Source: Ostreococcus mediterraneus
Lineage: Eukaryota; Chlorophyta; Mamiellophyceae; Mamiellales; Bathycoccaceae
DNA length: 64,000 bases
Direction of reading: 5' to 3'
NCBI GenBank assembly: GCA_012295225.1
Contig: WMKK01000011.1
Span: forward strand, 459,672 to 523,671
The notes below the pieces were generated by a model, which worked only from the letters and a program-made list of their open reading frames with translations, had not been told where the DNA came from and made no database searches. Positions 17,989 to 27,862 of the stretch are shown here, piece after piece; within the stretch, counting starts at the first letter, position 1; each line of letters begins with the position of its first letter. The position numbers and the translations under genes are program-made.

Positions 17989-19824
17989 ATGAAGGGCGGT
18001 GCGGTGAAATTGATCGCAGTGAGCGTGATTAGTGCGTTAGGCGCGATCGTGGTCGCCGTTAAAGGACGAGGAAGAGGAGGAAAACGCGACGACGACGAGG
18101 TGGCTGGTAAAAAAGATGTTGACGATCGTAAAAGTGCGTTTGTGGCAAACGATGGTGAGGTGATGCCGATTGCTGGCGCCGAACAAGGACCGTTGCGTGG
18201 ATTGAAATACGTCGTTAAGGATATTTTTGATGTGAAATCGCGCGTGACTGGGTTTGGGTCACCAGCGTGGGCGAAAACACACCGCGCAGCAAAACGCACG
18301 GCGGACGTCGTGGACGCGTTGACTCGCGCTGGAGCGAGCGCGGTGGGGATTACGCATATGGATGAATTAGCTTACGCAATCAATGGGGAGAATGTGCATT
18401 ATGGTACACCCGAAAATCCCCGCACGCCAGCGCTCGTTCCAGGCGGATCGTCTTCGGGGTCCGCGGTGGCGTGCGCGGGGACGTTGCGCGGGTGCGATTT
18501 CGCACTCGGTTCGGATACTGGCGGTTCAGTGCGCGTGCCGGCGTCGTATTGTGGGGTGTATGGAATACGTACGAGCCATGATTACGTGTCAAAGAAAGGC
18601 ATGCTCGCTTTAGCGCCAAGTTTTGACACCGTTGGCTGGTTTGCACGATCGATTGATGTACTGCAACGAGTTGGAGACGTGCTGTTGCCCGAGCCAGATT
18701 CAAACGCACCGACAACGCCCAGTCGGTATTTTTTAGTCGAGGATGCGCTCACGGAGAAAAGAACATCACCGCATGCGCAATGTGCAGCGGTTGCTGCACT
18801 TTCTGCAATCAATGATTGCGCACCCGGGAAGTTACAACGCATGAACCTCACCGACCATTTAGTCGTCAGTTGTCCGACGTTTCGTTCCCTAGTCGGCGGC
18901 AGAAAAGACGCTGGTTTAGAATGCATGCGCGAGATGGTGCGAGTGCTCATGGGTGCTGAAATTTGGGCCAACTTAGGTGCTTGGTACGAGAAAGAGCAGC
19001 CTGAAGTCAGCTCAGCAATCAAGGCGCGCATGGAAGCTGCATCAAAATTCACAGAGGACGAAGTCGCGCGCTTCAAGCAAATTCGAGGAGAGATACGAGA
19101 AGAAGTCGATAGCATTTTAGACGGCGGTGTGATATTTGTTCTCCCTACAACGCCAGGTATTGCACCTAAATGTGGTCAGAGTGACAGCGCGACGGAATCT
19201 TGGCGGCAAAAGTGCTTTGAGCTACTCTGCATTGCAACGTTGTGTGGTTTACCGCAAGTTTCGATTCCTCTCGATGCCCATGAAAGCGCCGGCGCACAAG
19301 GGATTTCCCTCATTGGAGGCTTTCAAATGGATAAAATGGTGATGACAGCTGCGCGCGAACTCGTGTCAAACATGAAGGAGGCCTATCCCGACATTTTGGA
19401 AGCCGAACTTCTTCGTTTGAATCCCCCGGCAGTACCGGGCGAGGTCGAGAAAACCAAAGGCAACGATGCGTTCAAGAAGGCGGATTACCTAGGCGCGGTC
19501 GAGCATTACTCCATCGCTATCGCGAAGAACCCAAAGAGCGCAGTTTACATTGCAAATAGAGCCATGGCCCACCTTAAGATAGGAAACTACGAATTAGCCG
19601 AGGCAGACTGCTCAAAGGCTATCCAGCTAGATGGCACGTACGTCAAGGCATTTCTCCGCCGTGGAGCCGCACGCGCCGTGGCGGGCAACTACCTCGAGTC
19701 TTTGATGGATTACGAAGATGCGCTCCGATTGGAACCAAACAACGCCGACGCCAAGCGCGAGGTGTATCGAATGAAACGAATCATAGGAATGGCCGATCCG
19801 GGCATTGATGAGTCTCTTGCATAG
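17989..19824 (+). CDS. TOC64/OM64-like amidase-TPR outer membrane receptor (611 aa)
   Basis: The N-terminus has one hydrophobic anchor (LIAVSVISALGAIVVAV, about 8-24) and a basic flank. An amidase-signature domain follows (about 60-470), then three TPR units (about 480-600) of the Hsp90/Hsp70-binding kind. This order is that of plant TOC64 and OM64, organelle surface receptors for chaperone-bound precursor proteins. The amidase triad appears complete: K77 in VVKD, S154/S155 in GGSSSG and the nucleophile position S180 in DTGGSVRVPA. Plant TOC64 is reported to lack activity through loss of a serine, so this protein may still be an enzyme. The ATG at 17989 is chosen; the frame upstream opens at a GTG. 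Plastid or mitochondrial location is open. Confidence 0.85.
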   Translation: MKGGAVKLIAVSVISALGAIVVAVKGRGRGGKRDDDEVAGKKDVDDRKSAFVANDGEVMPIAGAEQGPLRGLKYVVKDIFDVKSRVTGFGSPAWAKTHRAAKRTADVVDALTRAGASAVGITHMDELAYAINGENVHYGTPENPRTPALVPGGSSSGSAVACAGTLRGCDFALGSDTGGSVRVPASYCGVYGIRTSHDYVSKKGMLALAPSFDTVGWFARSIDVLQRVGDVLLPEPDSNAPTTPSRYFLVEDALTEKRTSPHAQCAAVAALSAINDCAPGKLQRMNLTDHLVVSCPTFRSLVGGRKDAGLECMREMVRVLMGAEIWANLGAWYEKEQPEVSSAIKARMEAASKFTEDEVARFKQIRGEIREEVDSILDGGVIFVLPTTPGIAPKCGQSDSATESWRQKCFELLCIATLCGLPQVSIPLDAHESAGAQGISLIGGFQMDKMVMTAARELVSNMKEAYPDILEAELLRLNPPAVPGEVEKTKGNDAFKKADYLGAVEHYSIAIAKNPKSAVYIANRAMAHLKIGNYELAEADCSKAIQLDGTYVKAFLRRGAARAVAGNYLESLMDYEDALRLEPNNADAKREVYRMKRIIGMADPGIDESLA

Positions 19825-19852
19825 AAATGGAATAGAAAGCAAAACTTGCAAT

Positions 19853-22098
19853 TTAATTAATACTATTCTTCGCACGAACCGAAAATGTTTTACTCGCTAG
19901 TTCTGAGAGCCAGTCAGCGTGAATCGACGAAACATCTCGTGCATACATTTTATTTGTCCTAACTAATTCATTGAAGAGAATCTGCGAGTCAAAAACATCG
20001 TGTGAGTGGAAATTAATTAATNAATGAAATAATAATTCGTACCACTTCTGGAGGCGACTGAAAGAGCACTGAACTTGGATGTATCGTAAGCTTCTGACCG
20101 GTAGTGTATACTTTGAACGACCCGTCTATGTCTCTCTGAGCAGCATTCATGAAAAAACCGGAAACGAGTGACCGCAACACAGCTTCAAACTTATCTCCAC
20201 ACGATGTTAGTTTAATTCCTTCAGAAATCGCAGCCCGAGTTAATTGATCATTGATTTTGACCGCTTTCGCCATCGCTCGATAATTAATTTGATGCTCGCG
20301 ACACCATTCCCGACTACGCTTTATGCTACGTGCTTTGAACTCTTGAAAAATTCGTAAAAGGGTCAAATGGTCTCCCTCCTAGTTAAATCGGTAAAAACAA
20401 TTAATTAAATTAATTCCCTTGTCACTCACCTTTCGTACTAATTTGTGCCTTGCAACGTTTTTCTGCCCGTTTGGTTCGCGGGTAAACTGAAAGACCGTGT
20501 CTGTGGAAAGCATGGATAAAACCGCGATCGTTTCTTCGGCACACTTCTCAGTTTCAGCCGCGATTATGCACCTCGCTGCTGTCGGCTCCAATGGAAATCT
20601 CGCCATACGCTTTCCAACTTCATTTAATTTCCCATCGTCGTCTAAAGCACCAAGGGAATATAATAATTCCAATGATCGCAATAATGACTCTTGTGGAGGC
20701 GGATCTATGAATGGAAACGACAGAATATCGTCAACTTGCATCGCCTGTGAAAAAATAATTAATTCAGAAATTAATTTGACGAGTGAAAAGTAAGAGCACT
20801 AAACGCATTGAAATAGAACGTACCTTCAACTGCAGAACCACTCCACTCAAATTTGTTCGTAATAACTCTGGTTTAATGAATTTCGGCAGACTTGGCATGA
20901 CTTCTTCGGTGTATAGTCGAAAACATTTCCCCGGTGCTTCCCGTCCAGCGCGACCAGCGCGTTGCATGGCTTGGCTTTGTGCTATTGGAGCCACCATCAA
21001 CTCATCCACACCGCTTCGCGGATGATAGGTACGGCTCTTAGTTAGGCCAGAGTCCACGACGTAACGAATGCCGTTGATTGTTAATGAAGTTTCTGCAATG
21101 TTAGTCGCGAGGACAACCTTGCGCGTGCCTGGAGGAGTTTCTTCAAACACCTTCATTTGCTCCTCTGGGGGTAACGCCGCGAACAACAAAACGACATTCA
21201 ACTTTGGCAGATTTGGTGGCAACTTGGCAGCTCTATCTTTAAGCATTTTCCCTAGCGCCTCTATTTCCTCTTGCCCGGTGAGAAAGACCAAAATGTCTCC
21301 TGGAGTTTCCTCGGCGTTGATTTGCAAACATGTCCACATCGCCGCGTCTACGTAGTCTTCCTCCGGCTCCTCAGTGTAGAACATGTCCACCGGAAATGTT
21401 CGCCCGTGCGAGTAAACTACAGGAGCGTTGTCAAAGAACTTGCTAAAGCTCGATGCTTCGAGCGTCGCGGACATGACTACGACGCGAAGAGGAGGCAAAT
21501 TGAGACTCGAGTCGCGGCGCGTCTGTTGCACAATTTTGATCGTACCAAGTAAGAAATCCGTCTGAAGCGTGCGTTCGTGCGCTTCATCGATCATGATGAC
21601 ACCATACTTTGCAAGTGTTGGGTCTACCACAGCTTCTCTAAGTAACATACCGTCTGTGAGAAACTTTATGCGTGTCTCGGGGCTCGAAACGTCTTCGAAA
21701 CGGATGGCGTATCCGACAAGCGTACCATGCTCTGTACCGGTCTCATCCGCCACGCGATGTGAAACAGAAATCGCAGCCACTCTTCTCGGCTGTGTCACAC
21801 CAATCATCAAGCCATTGGACAACGTAAAGTCCTCATAAATGTATTGAGGAATCTGTGTCGTTTTCCCGCTTCCGGTTTCGCCAATAATGATGATGGTCTC
21901 CGCCTTTCTAATTTCGTCCATCAAACGAGACTTTGCAGCGTAAATCGGCAAAGACTTCTTAACACGTTCAATTTCTCGTCGTTTTTCTCCTACACTAAGC
22001 GTCATCGTCGTCGATGCGTTGCCACTCCGGCGGTCTTGACGCTCGCCGCCGCCTCGGCCGTCGCCACCAGCCTCCGCGTCAAACCTCTCACTCGTCAT
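19853..22098 (-). CDS. DEAH-box RNA helicase, DHX33-like, four exons (684 aa)
   Basis: The exons on the minus strand are 22098-20824, 20744-20430, 20378-20043 and 19981-19853. All junctions are phase 0 with GT..AG ends (introns of 79, 51 and 61 nt). Joined they give 684 aa, close to human DHX33 (707 aa). Motifs: Walker A GETGSGKT, DEAH, SATL, LVFLTGQEEIE and QRAGRAGR. The text LVGYAIRFEDVSSPETRIKF is very like DHX33. The later exons supply the HA2 region (DDILSFPFIDPPP, ARFPLEP) and the OB-fold end with PPEV-ILFNELV. DHX33 acts in rRNA synthesis and translation initiation. The introns are AT-rich with repeated AATTAATT, unlike the other introns here. One N (20022) lies in the third intron. 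Convergent with the TOC64-like gene, 28 bp apart. Confidence 0.9.
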
Positions 22099-22463
22099 CG
22101 CACGCGCACGCAGAATCAACCTTGCTTTGTCAGCTTTTCAATCACGTCCGTGGTGTTCTTAATCGCCGTCTTCTTATCGCTCAAGAAATACACGTCTCCT
22201 TTACGTTCGTACACCTAGTGACACGCACGGACGAGGACGTTCGGTTAGTTTGCCCGCCTCGATGGCTGTCGAGGACGAGGACGAGTGTGGTGACGACGAC
22301 GTACCGCGCGCGTTGATTTACACGACTTTAACTCCCCCAAGGCGACGTGTTCTTCACGCAACGTAATCTTGCGCGCGTCCGACATCGTGTGCGGCGCAGT
22401 CCAACGCTCGTGCTCACCAAAAAAGCAGCAGCACGGCAGCAGCAGCAGCCCTGGCCGCACACC
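22099..22463. other. Divergent intergenic region, helicase / bL25
   Basis: This 365 bp spacer separates two divergent genes and should hold both promoters. I see no gene, tRNA or clear repeat. It contains a short CAG-rich stretch near 22422-22450 just before the bL25 start. Confidence 0.5.
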
Positions 22464-23231
22464 ATGGCGCTCTTGCGACGATGTGCGCGAGAGATTGCGC
22501 GACGATGTGATGAACGCTATCAAGGCACGATGACGATGACGATGCGTGCGATCACGGCATACGCGGCGTCGTCATCCGCGTCGGCGTCGTCATCCACGTC
22601 GCAGGTGGAGGACGAGGACGACTCGACCAAGCTTCGAGCGCTTCCGCGGGTCGCGGGACGCGCGGAGCGAGTGAAATTACGAAAACAAGGGCGCGTGCCA
22701 GGGGTGATATTCGCCCCAGGTCAAGAAGACAAGCAGCTCGTGTCGGTGTGTCAGAAGGAAATCAGCGCCGCGGTGCGCAAACATTCTTTAGCGGGCGTGC
22801 AGTGCACTGTGTTCAACCTCGAGGTTCAAGCGCAAGACGAGGACGGGAACGCGGAAGGGGAAAAGTTAAACGTACGAGTGCTGCCAAAACAAGTATTTAT
22901 GCATGTTACGGATCGTTCTGTAGAAAATGTGTGCTTCTTAGCCGTTGAACCAGAGACAAAGGTGCGAGTAAAAGTTCCGGTGATCACGCAAGGCGAAGAT
23001 GTGTGCCCGGGCGCGAAGAAGGGTGGTTTTGTACAATTACTGCGGAAGGACATCATGGTGACGGCGAGAAGCGACCAAATTCCCAAAAGTTTTCTCATGG
23101 ATGTTTCAACGCTTGATGTGGGGAAAGTTATTAAAATTGCCGATTTACAGGTACCGGAAGGCGTGCAAATTACCGAAGCAAAAATGGACTTGCCCATGAT
23201 TCGCATCGGAGGGAAGACTCGTTCAGCTTAG
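22464..23231 (+). CDS. Organellar ribosomal protein bL25 (CTC/TL5 type) (255 aa)
   Basis: bL25 binds 5S rRNA in the bacterial-type large subunit. The protein has the two-domain TL5 layout: an N-terminal domain with RVAGRAERVKLRKQGRVPGV and VIFAPG (about 60-100), and a C-terminal beta domain with KVRVKVPVITQGED and FVQLLRKDIMV. The first 50 residues (MALLRRCAREIARRCDERY, then Ser/Ala-rich) look like a mitochondrial presequence. The ATG at 22464 lies in a good context (ACCATGG). A longer frame from 22347 exists but its extra residues look like leader sequence. Mitochondrion is the likelier site, plastid possible. Confidence 0.85.
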   Translation: MALLRRCAREIARRCDERYQGTMTMTMRAITAYAASSSASASSSTSQVEDEDDSTKLRALPRVAGRAERVKLRKQGRVPGVIFAPGQEDKQLVSVCQKEISAAVRKHSLAGVQCTVFNLEVQAQDEDGNAEGEKLNVRVLPKQVFMHVTDRSVENVCFLAVEPETKVRVKVPVITQGEDVCPGAKKGGFVQLLRKDIMVTARSDQIPKSFLMDVSTLDVGKVIKIADLQVPEGVQITEAKMDLPMIRIGGKTRSA

Positions 23232-23468
23232 ACTTTGTACATTCAAACACTAGAAAAGTTAAGATCGCAAAGACTATAATATTTTGCACTCGCTCGCGTC
23301 AAATTCAAGTGCGCGTACGCGCCAGAGAGAGTCGATGTAGAAGGAAGCGCGCGAGCGATTTCGATTTCGCGCACATCAAGACGTCAACGAAGGCAGTGTA
23401 CTGTATTTTATGCGTTGTATTTCAGAGCTAACCTCCTAGGTGCATCGCACATTAATGATTTCCAATCT

Positions 23469-24445
23469 CTAGAACGTCGGCACGGAGACGCGGCCGGCAA
23501 TGCGATCAAGATCACGTTGGCCGGACGGCGTGATGCCGCGACCGCCCTTCGCATCCTTCGCGACGACGCCAATGGCCTCAAGCTGCTTGAGCACCGCACG
23601 GGCAACCGAGCCGGAGCCAATTTGGTGATGGTGACGGCGAGTACCGCGGTTACCAGCGCCGCAGTAAGACTTACGGATCGCACCCACACCCATGTTGCCG
23701 TTCACGTAAAGCTTACGCGCCACAGACGCCGCGCGAATGTAGAACCAATCGGGGTCATACGGCGCGAGCTCCTTGTACGTAGCCGTCTTCACGGTTTCGG
23801 TCCACATCGGCACTTCCATCTGTTACAGGAGAAAAACAAGCATCGTAGGTCACTATGGTGCTCTCGTGCGAGCGAATAACGTCGAGAACGGCGAGCGAGA
23901 AAACCAACAAGGCGAGCCAACCGCTGCGTCTTCAGGCGAGCCACGCGCGAGGTAGGTTCAAAAGCACGTGCACCGCCCGAGTCCGTCCGTGTGGGACATC
24001 GCGCGCGGTAGAAGCCGTAAATGCATGAATGACAACGAGTCTCAAGACATTCTCGGTTTCGAATCGCGCGCGTGACGTCGAGCGACGAACAACGTTGAAC
24101 CCGATCGAACCCGCATCGCGGGTGGCTAGCCCTAGGACCGCCGCATGGGTGAACACGTGCGCGCGTTTTGAGCATCCACGGACGGCGAACGACGACGGGT
24201 GTGACGACGACATGAAAGTATTCATTCTCATGCATATCATTCGACTCCGTGACAGGCGTTCGCACGATCGTGATCGATGTTCTCTTCCGACGCCAACGCG
24301 CGCGCTCACCCTCGGCGATCTCGCCCTCGATGCGCACGCGACACACACGTACCTTGCCAGTGGAGCGGAAGTATTGCGCCAAAGCGACGACAAACTCTTG
24401 CGCGGGGACGTCCTTCACGGTACGAGGGGCGTTAGTGGTGGCCAT
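23469..24445 (-). CDS. RPS19: Cytosolic ribosomal protein eS19, two exons (147 aa)
   Basis: Exon 1 is 24445-24353 and exon 2 is 23819-23469, separated by a 533 nt intron (23820-24352) beginning GTACGT and ending CAG, phase 0. The joined protein reads TVKDVPAQEFVVALAQYFRS, then STGK-MEVPMW, then ELAPYDPDWFYIRAAS, matching eS19 from end to end. The length is normal (about 145 aa). The Met opening exon 2 is internal and takes the place of the Leu in LEVPKW, so exon 2 alone would be mistaken for a full gene. The protein sits in the 40S head and is needed for pre-rRNA processing. It is divergent from eL29 with 286 bp between start codons. Confidence 0.95.
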
Positions 24446-24731
24446 GGTATCTACTCCTCAGGCGTCACTGAAAGACGGAACGCGTCGCGCGGGCGCCGAT
24501 CTTCACCGTGTGTGTCCACCAAAATGTTTGGGTGTTTTCCCTGTAACGTACCCATTTCTAGGGCTTTGAGGTTGATTTCTCGGTTCACGATTGGTCGATG
24601 AGTCCCTGAAAATCGAAAAAAAACACCACTCGGGAGACTGCATGTCGCGTGCGACGCGCTCGAGAACGCGCGCGTCGACGTCGTGTGACGCCTTTTCGAG
24701 CACGCGAACGTAGTCTAGAGCGTCGGAAACA
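24446..24731. promoter_or_regulatory. Shared divergent promoter of eS19 and eL29
   Basis: Only 286 bp lie between the start codons of two cytosolic ribosomal protein genes, so the space probably drives both. At 24559-24567 it holds TAGGGCTTT, one base off a telo-box on the minus strand (AAGCCCTA versus AAACCCTA). The arrangement is seen directly; co-regulation is inferred. Confidence 0.55.
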
Positions 24732-25361
24732 ATGGCGAAGTCTACGAACCACACCGCGCACAACCAATCGTACAAGAACCACCGTAACGGTACGTAGATT
24801 GCACTCGTCATTCGTCACGAGACGCGCTCGAGGGTGCGCCGCACGCGGGTTGGGATTGCACGCGTTATCACATCTTACGACGACGACACGCGGACGATGA
24901 CTTCACGAATGCGCGCAACCGAACGTTTGAATGTCATAATGCGCGATTGTCTCCCGAGATCCACAATCAAGACGTCGCGTACGCGACGATGGACGTTGAT
25001 TGAGTGTACCAACCAGTGGGTGACCCAAAAGCTCAAAACCGCGCGCTAACCAAACCTCTTGTTCGTTTCCACAGGCATCAAGAAGCCGAAACGCGTCGGT
25101 AAGCCGTCCACCAAGGGGGTACGTATGCTTATCTCGCGCGTCATTTTCATCGCTCGTGCGCTAGATGAATTGAAATCTGCGTCAAACGCGCGTTGAGCCC
25201 CGATCGCGGCGCGCGGCGCGCGCGCTTTGTCCCGGTGTCTCATCTCTTTCGTGAACGTTTTACTGACCTCACGTATTTTCTATCAATCGCAGATGGACAA
25301 GAAGTTCCTTCGTAACCAAAAGTGGGCCAAGAAGCACAACAAGGTTGCGGGCAAGGCGTAA
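24732..25361 (+). CDS. RPL29: Cytosolic ribosomal protein eL29, three exons (56 aa)
   Basis: The exons are 24732-24789, 25075-25118 and 25293-25361, with introns of 285 and 174 nt, both starting GTACGT and ending CAG. The first junction splits a Gly codon (phase 1) and the second is phase 0. The protein starts MAKSTNHTAHNQSYKNHRNG, continues IKKPKRVGKPSTKG and ends MDKKFLRNQKWAKKHNKVAG KA. This matches eL29 along its whole length. The small basic protein is part of the 60S subunit. No single open frame covers it, so an intron-blind gene finder would miss it. It is divergent from eS19. Confidence 0.94.
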
Positions 25362-25686
25362 GGCGTCGAGGAGTTTGATTGGCTTAGTACACACGTGCTC
25401 GTTGGGATGATTCCTTTTTAGTAACATTTCTCTCGAGTCTATACCACGCCCGTCGTCGTCGCTCGCGTGCATCGTGACGATGCATTCCTTGATCGTATTC
25501 TACGCGTGTTACACCAATCGCATTCGTCCTCGTCGGCGAGTACACCCTCTCTTTCGAGCCTTCCAAGGCGCGCGCTAAGACCTAAGCCTGCCCCTCGATT
25601 TTCGAACGCGCCGCGCAAACTCAAAATCGTTGACAGCAACAGGTGGAGGGGATCGAGCGAGCGAGCGAAACGACGTGTGACGGGTG
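25362..25686. other. Intergenic region, eL29 / RPN13
   Basis: These 325 bp hold the 3' end of the eL29 transcript and the upstream region of RPN13. I see no coding, RNA or repeat feature. Confidence 0.4.
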
Positions 25687-26862
25687 ATGGTGTGCGCGCT
25701 GAACGACAGACGCGACCGCGCGAGGTACGACGATTTCGCGAATTACCCTTTGTCGACTCGCATGGAATCCGTACCAAACTTCTTCGGCGGCAACGACGCA
25801 GGCGCGGGCGCCAACGGTGGTGGTGGATTTGGCTTGGCGGGTGAAACCGTGCTCGCGGCGGTGAACTGTGGACGATTGAATCGAGATGGAACGACGATGA
25901 AAGCCGATCAGAGGAAAGGACAATTACGAGTGATTCAAGCGTCGATGGATGACATGCTCAAGCAAGTGCAGTGGGGCGTGCGAGACCCATCTACGCCGTT
26001 TGAGCCCGAGGATGACTTCATCATCATCCCGGATGAAGCGGTGTTGAAACCGATGAAACAACCTGGATGCTTTGTGTTGACGTTCTTGGAAGAACGTGAC
26101 CGAGATATGTTCTTCTGGTTTCAAGAACCCAAGGATGCGAACCGCGATGAATTGTTGAACAAGTTTAACCGACAGATCAATAACGACTTGAACGCGATGT
26201 TTAGTGGAGCAGAGCCATCGCAGGCGACTGGGATGGCGACTGCGAACGACGACGATGCGCAGATGGCTGATGCACCAGTAGCGACGTCGACTGGTATGAC
26301 TTCCGAGACTCCTGCTCCAGTTGCGACGTCGATGCCTCCGCCGGCGAGCGTGCCGGTGCCATCGCCAGTGGAACCAACGCCTGCGCCTTCGGCAATGGTT
26401 GCCGCCACGCCCGCTGCGCCGGTCAAGATATCGGATGACATGCGAACGCCCGCTCACGAAGCCAATTTTACGCCGATTGTCAGTAATGAAATGTTGAAGG
26501 GTGTGTTTGCCAACTTAGGTGGCGGCACACCAAAGTCAAACATTGGATTACCTGAAATCTTGACTCCCGAACTCGTCGGACCACTGCTTCGCGACGACGC
26601 AATTCGTAGGCGATTGTTAGAGTACTTGCCTGAGGAGCATCGCGATACGCAAGATTTAGAAGACCTTATTCGCACGCCGCAATTTCGAAGCCAATTAGAA
26701 TCATTTAGCCACGCCCTTCAAAGCGGAGAGATGGATTTGGCGCAATTTGGGCTCAAGCAAGCCGGCGTTGCTGATTTGGAGTCATTTTTAAACGCAATCC
26801 AAGCCGAAGTAGGCGCGTCTGACGACCAGCAACAGGAAGGAAATGATGCCATGGAGAGTTAA
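25687..26862 (+). CDS. RPN13: RPN13/ADRM1 proteasomal ubiquitin receptor (391 aa)
   Basis: RPN13 docks on the 19S cap through RPN2, binds ubiquitin and recruits the deubiquitinase UCH37. The N-terminal Pru domain spans about 50-165: LRVIQASMDDMLKQVQW, DDFIIIPDEAVLK and DMFFWFQEPK match the family. The latter is the FFWMQEP segment of human ADRM1. A Pro/Ala/Thr-rich linker follows (about 190-250). The C-terminal DEUBAD helical domain (about 275-375) includes LRDDAIRRRLLEYLPEEH. Two starts are possible: ATG 25687, with purine at -3, and ATG 25762 (MESVPNFF), which would give 366 aa. The extra 25 residues have no visible conservation. Confidence 0.9.
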   Translation: MVCALNDRRDRARYDDFANYPLSTRMESVPNFFGGNDAGAGANGGGGFGLAGETVLAAVNCGRLNRDGTTMKADQRKGQLRVIQASMDDMLKQVQWGVRDPSTPFEPEDDFIIIPDEAVLKPMKQPGCFVLTFLEERDRDMFFWFQEPKDANRDELLNKFNRQINNDLNAMFSGAEPSQATGMATANDDDAQMADAPVATSTGMTSETPAPVATSMPPPASVPVPSPVEPTPAPSAMVAATPAAPVKISDDMRTPAHEANFTPIVSNEMLKGVFANLGGGTPKSNIGLPEILTPELVGPLLRDDAIRRRLLEYLPEEHRDTQDLEDLIRTPQFRSQLESFSHALQSGEMDLAQFGLKQAGVADLESFLNAIQAEVGASDDQQQEGNDAMES

Positions 26863-27017
26863 AGCGCTACGTCCACTAGAAGAATGGAAGATAATGATGA
26901 TTAGCTAAATGTTTTAAAATTCATTCACAGAAAACGCAACGTGCCGGAAGGCGGCTTTATGTTGACAAATTCATCATCCAAAGGATCGTACACGGATCGC
27001 ACGAGTAATGCATGTTC

Positions 27018-27632
27018 TCATTCCTCTAGCGCCGCGCGTAAGGATGCCGTAAATGATTCGTTAGCGCGGTCTTCTTTATCGCCAAACGTCTCATCTCGAC
27101 AATTTGCCTCGCCATCCACCAACTGTCCCGTGAGAGTCTGTGTACCCACAGACTTCAACGTGATCTCAATCTGAGCACCGATATCGTGTAAAATACTCTC
27201 TGATTGTTGCGTTTTTACGTTATTATCTGAATCATTGTCGTATTTTCGTCGCAACTCTGCCAAGCGCGCGATTTCACTCACGCTGGCGCCGTCATCCACC
27301 CAGCGCTCGTACGTCTTTGCGCCGCGTCTTTGTCCTTGATGATCTTCATCATCCGCGTCGAGAGCAGTTTGCGCTTCACTGTCGATGATTTCGCCATCAT
27401 GCGTCACGCTCGACTGTTCCTCTCCCCCTGCTGTCGCGTGCGCATCACCCGGCGACGGCGGTGACGTCTTCTTCTTCGCCTTGGTCTTGGCTCTTGGCTT
27501 TTTAATAGTCGCACCACGACCACCTGGTGCGCGTCTCGACTGCGTCGTCCCCGTCCCCGTCGTCGTCGTCGTCGTCGATCCGGCGTTGCGTGGTGATTTG
27601 CCCACGATCGTTCGCGCTCCTCCGTCGCCCAT
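27018..27632 (-). CDS. Unrecognised low-complexity, probably nuclear protein (204 aa)
   Basis: I do not recognise a family. From the ATG at 27632 the protein has a Gly/Thr-rich start and a basic cluster (KKPRAKTKAKKKTSPPSP) that looks like a nuclear localisation signal. An acidic middle follows (DADDEDHQ). The C-terminal part has helix-forming segments, EIARLAELRRKYD and ESFTASLRAALEE. The frame is open to 27770 only through a GTG, and an in-frame stop lies a little upstream of that. It diverges from the SAMTL-like carrier with 230 bp between starts. The structured C-terminal third supports a real gene; the N-terminal half is weak. Confidence 0.55.
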   Translation of the reverse strand: MGDGGARTIVGKSPRNAGSTTTTTTGTGTTQSRRAPGGRGATIKKPRAKTKAKKKTSPPSPGDAHATAGGEEQSSVTHDGEIIDSEAQTALDADDEDHQGQRRGAKTYERWVDDGASVSEIARLAELRRKYDNDSDNNVKTQQSESILHDIGAQIEITLKSVGTQTLTGQLVDGEANCRDETFGDKEDRANESFTASLRAALEE

Positions 27633-27862
27633 GTCCTCGTCCGCGTCGTACGCCCCCGTCCCCGTCGCGGTTTGACCACCGTCGCTGAAAAGTCGATTCG
27701 CGTTGCCCCGGTCCGCCAGTGGACCAGTGCCGCCCCCCGCCCGGGGCGTGTTGGCGGCACAGCACGGCACGCGACCAGACGATGTTGCGCCGGCCTAAAC
27801 TGCGCGCACCACCGCCCGAGCGATGCCAAGAGCGCGAGGACGGTGGGAAGAGCGAGGTGAAG

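Noticed and set aside
17874-18299. N-terminal extension of the MED12 frame
   Set aside because: It would overlap the first 310 bp of the amidase-TPR gene on the other strand; the in-frame ATG at 17873 gives a clean divergent pair.
23789-24445. Continuous 218 aa minus-strand frame over the eS19 first exon
   Set aside because: It is eS19 exon 1 read through the intron; conserved eS19 text stops at the GTACGT donor and resumes after CAG.
23820-25292. Box C/D snoRNAs in ribosomal protein introns
   Set aside because: I looked for RTGATGA and CTGA at suitable spacing in the eS19, eL29 and eL38 introns and found no convincing pair.
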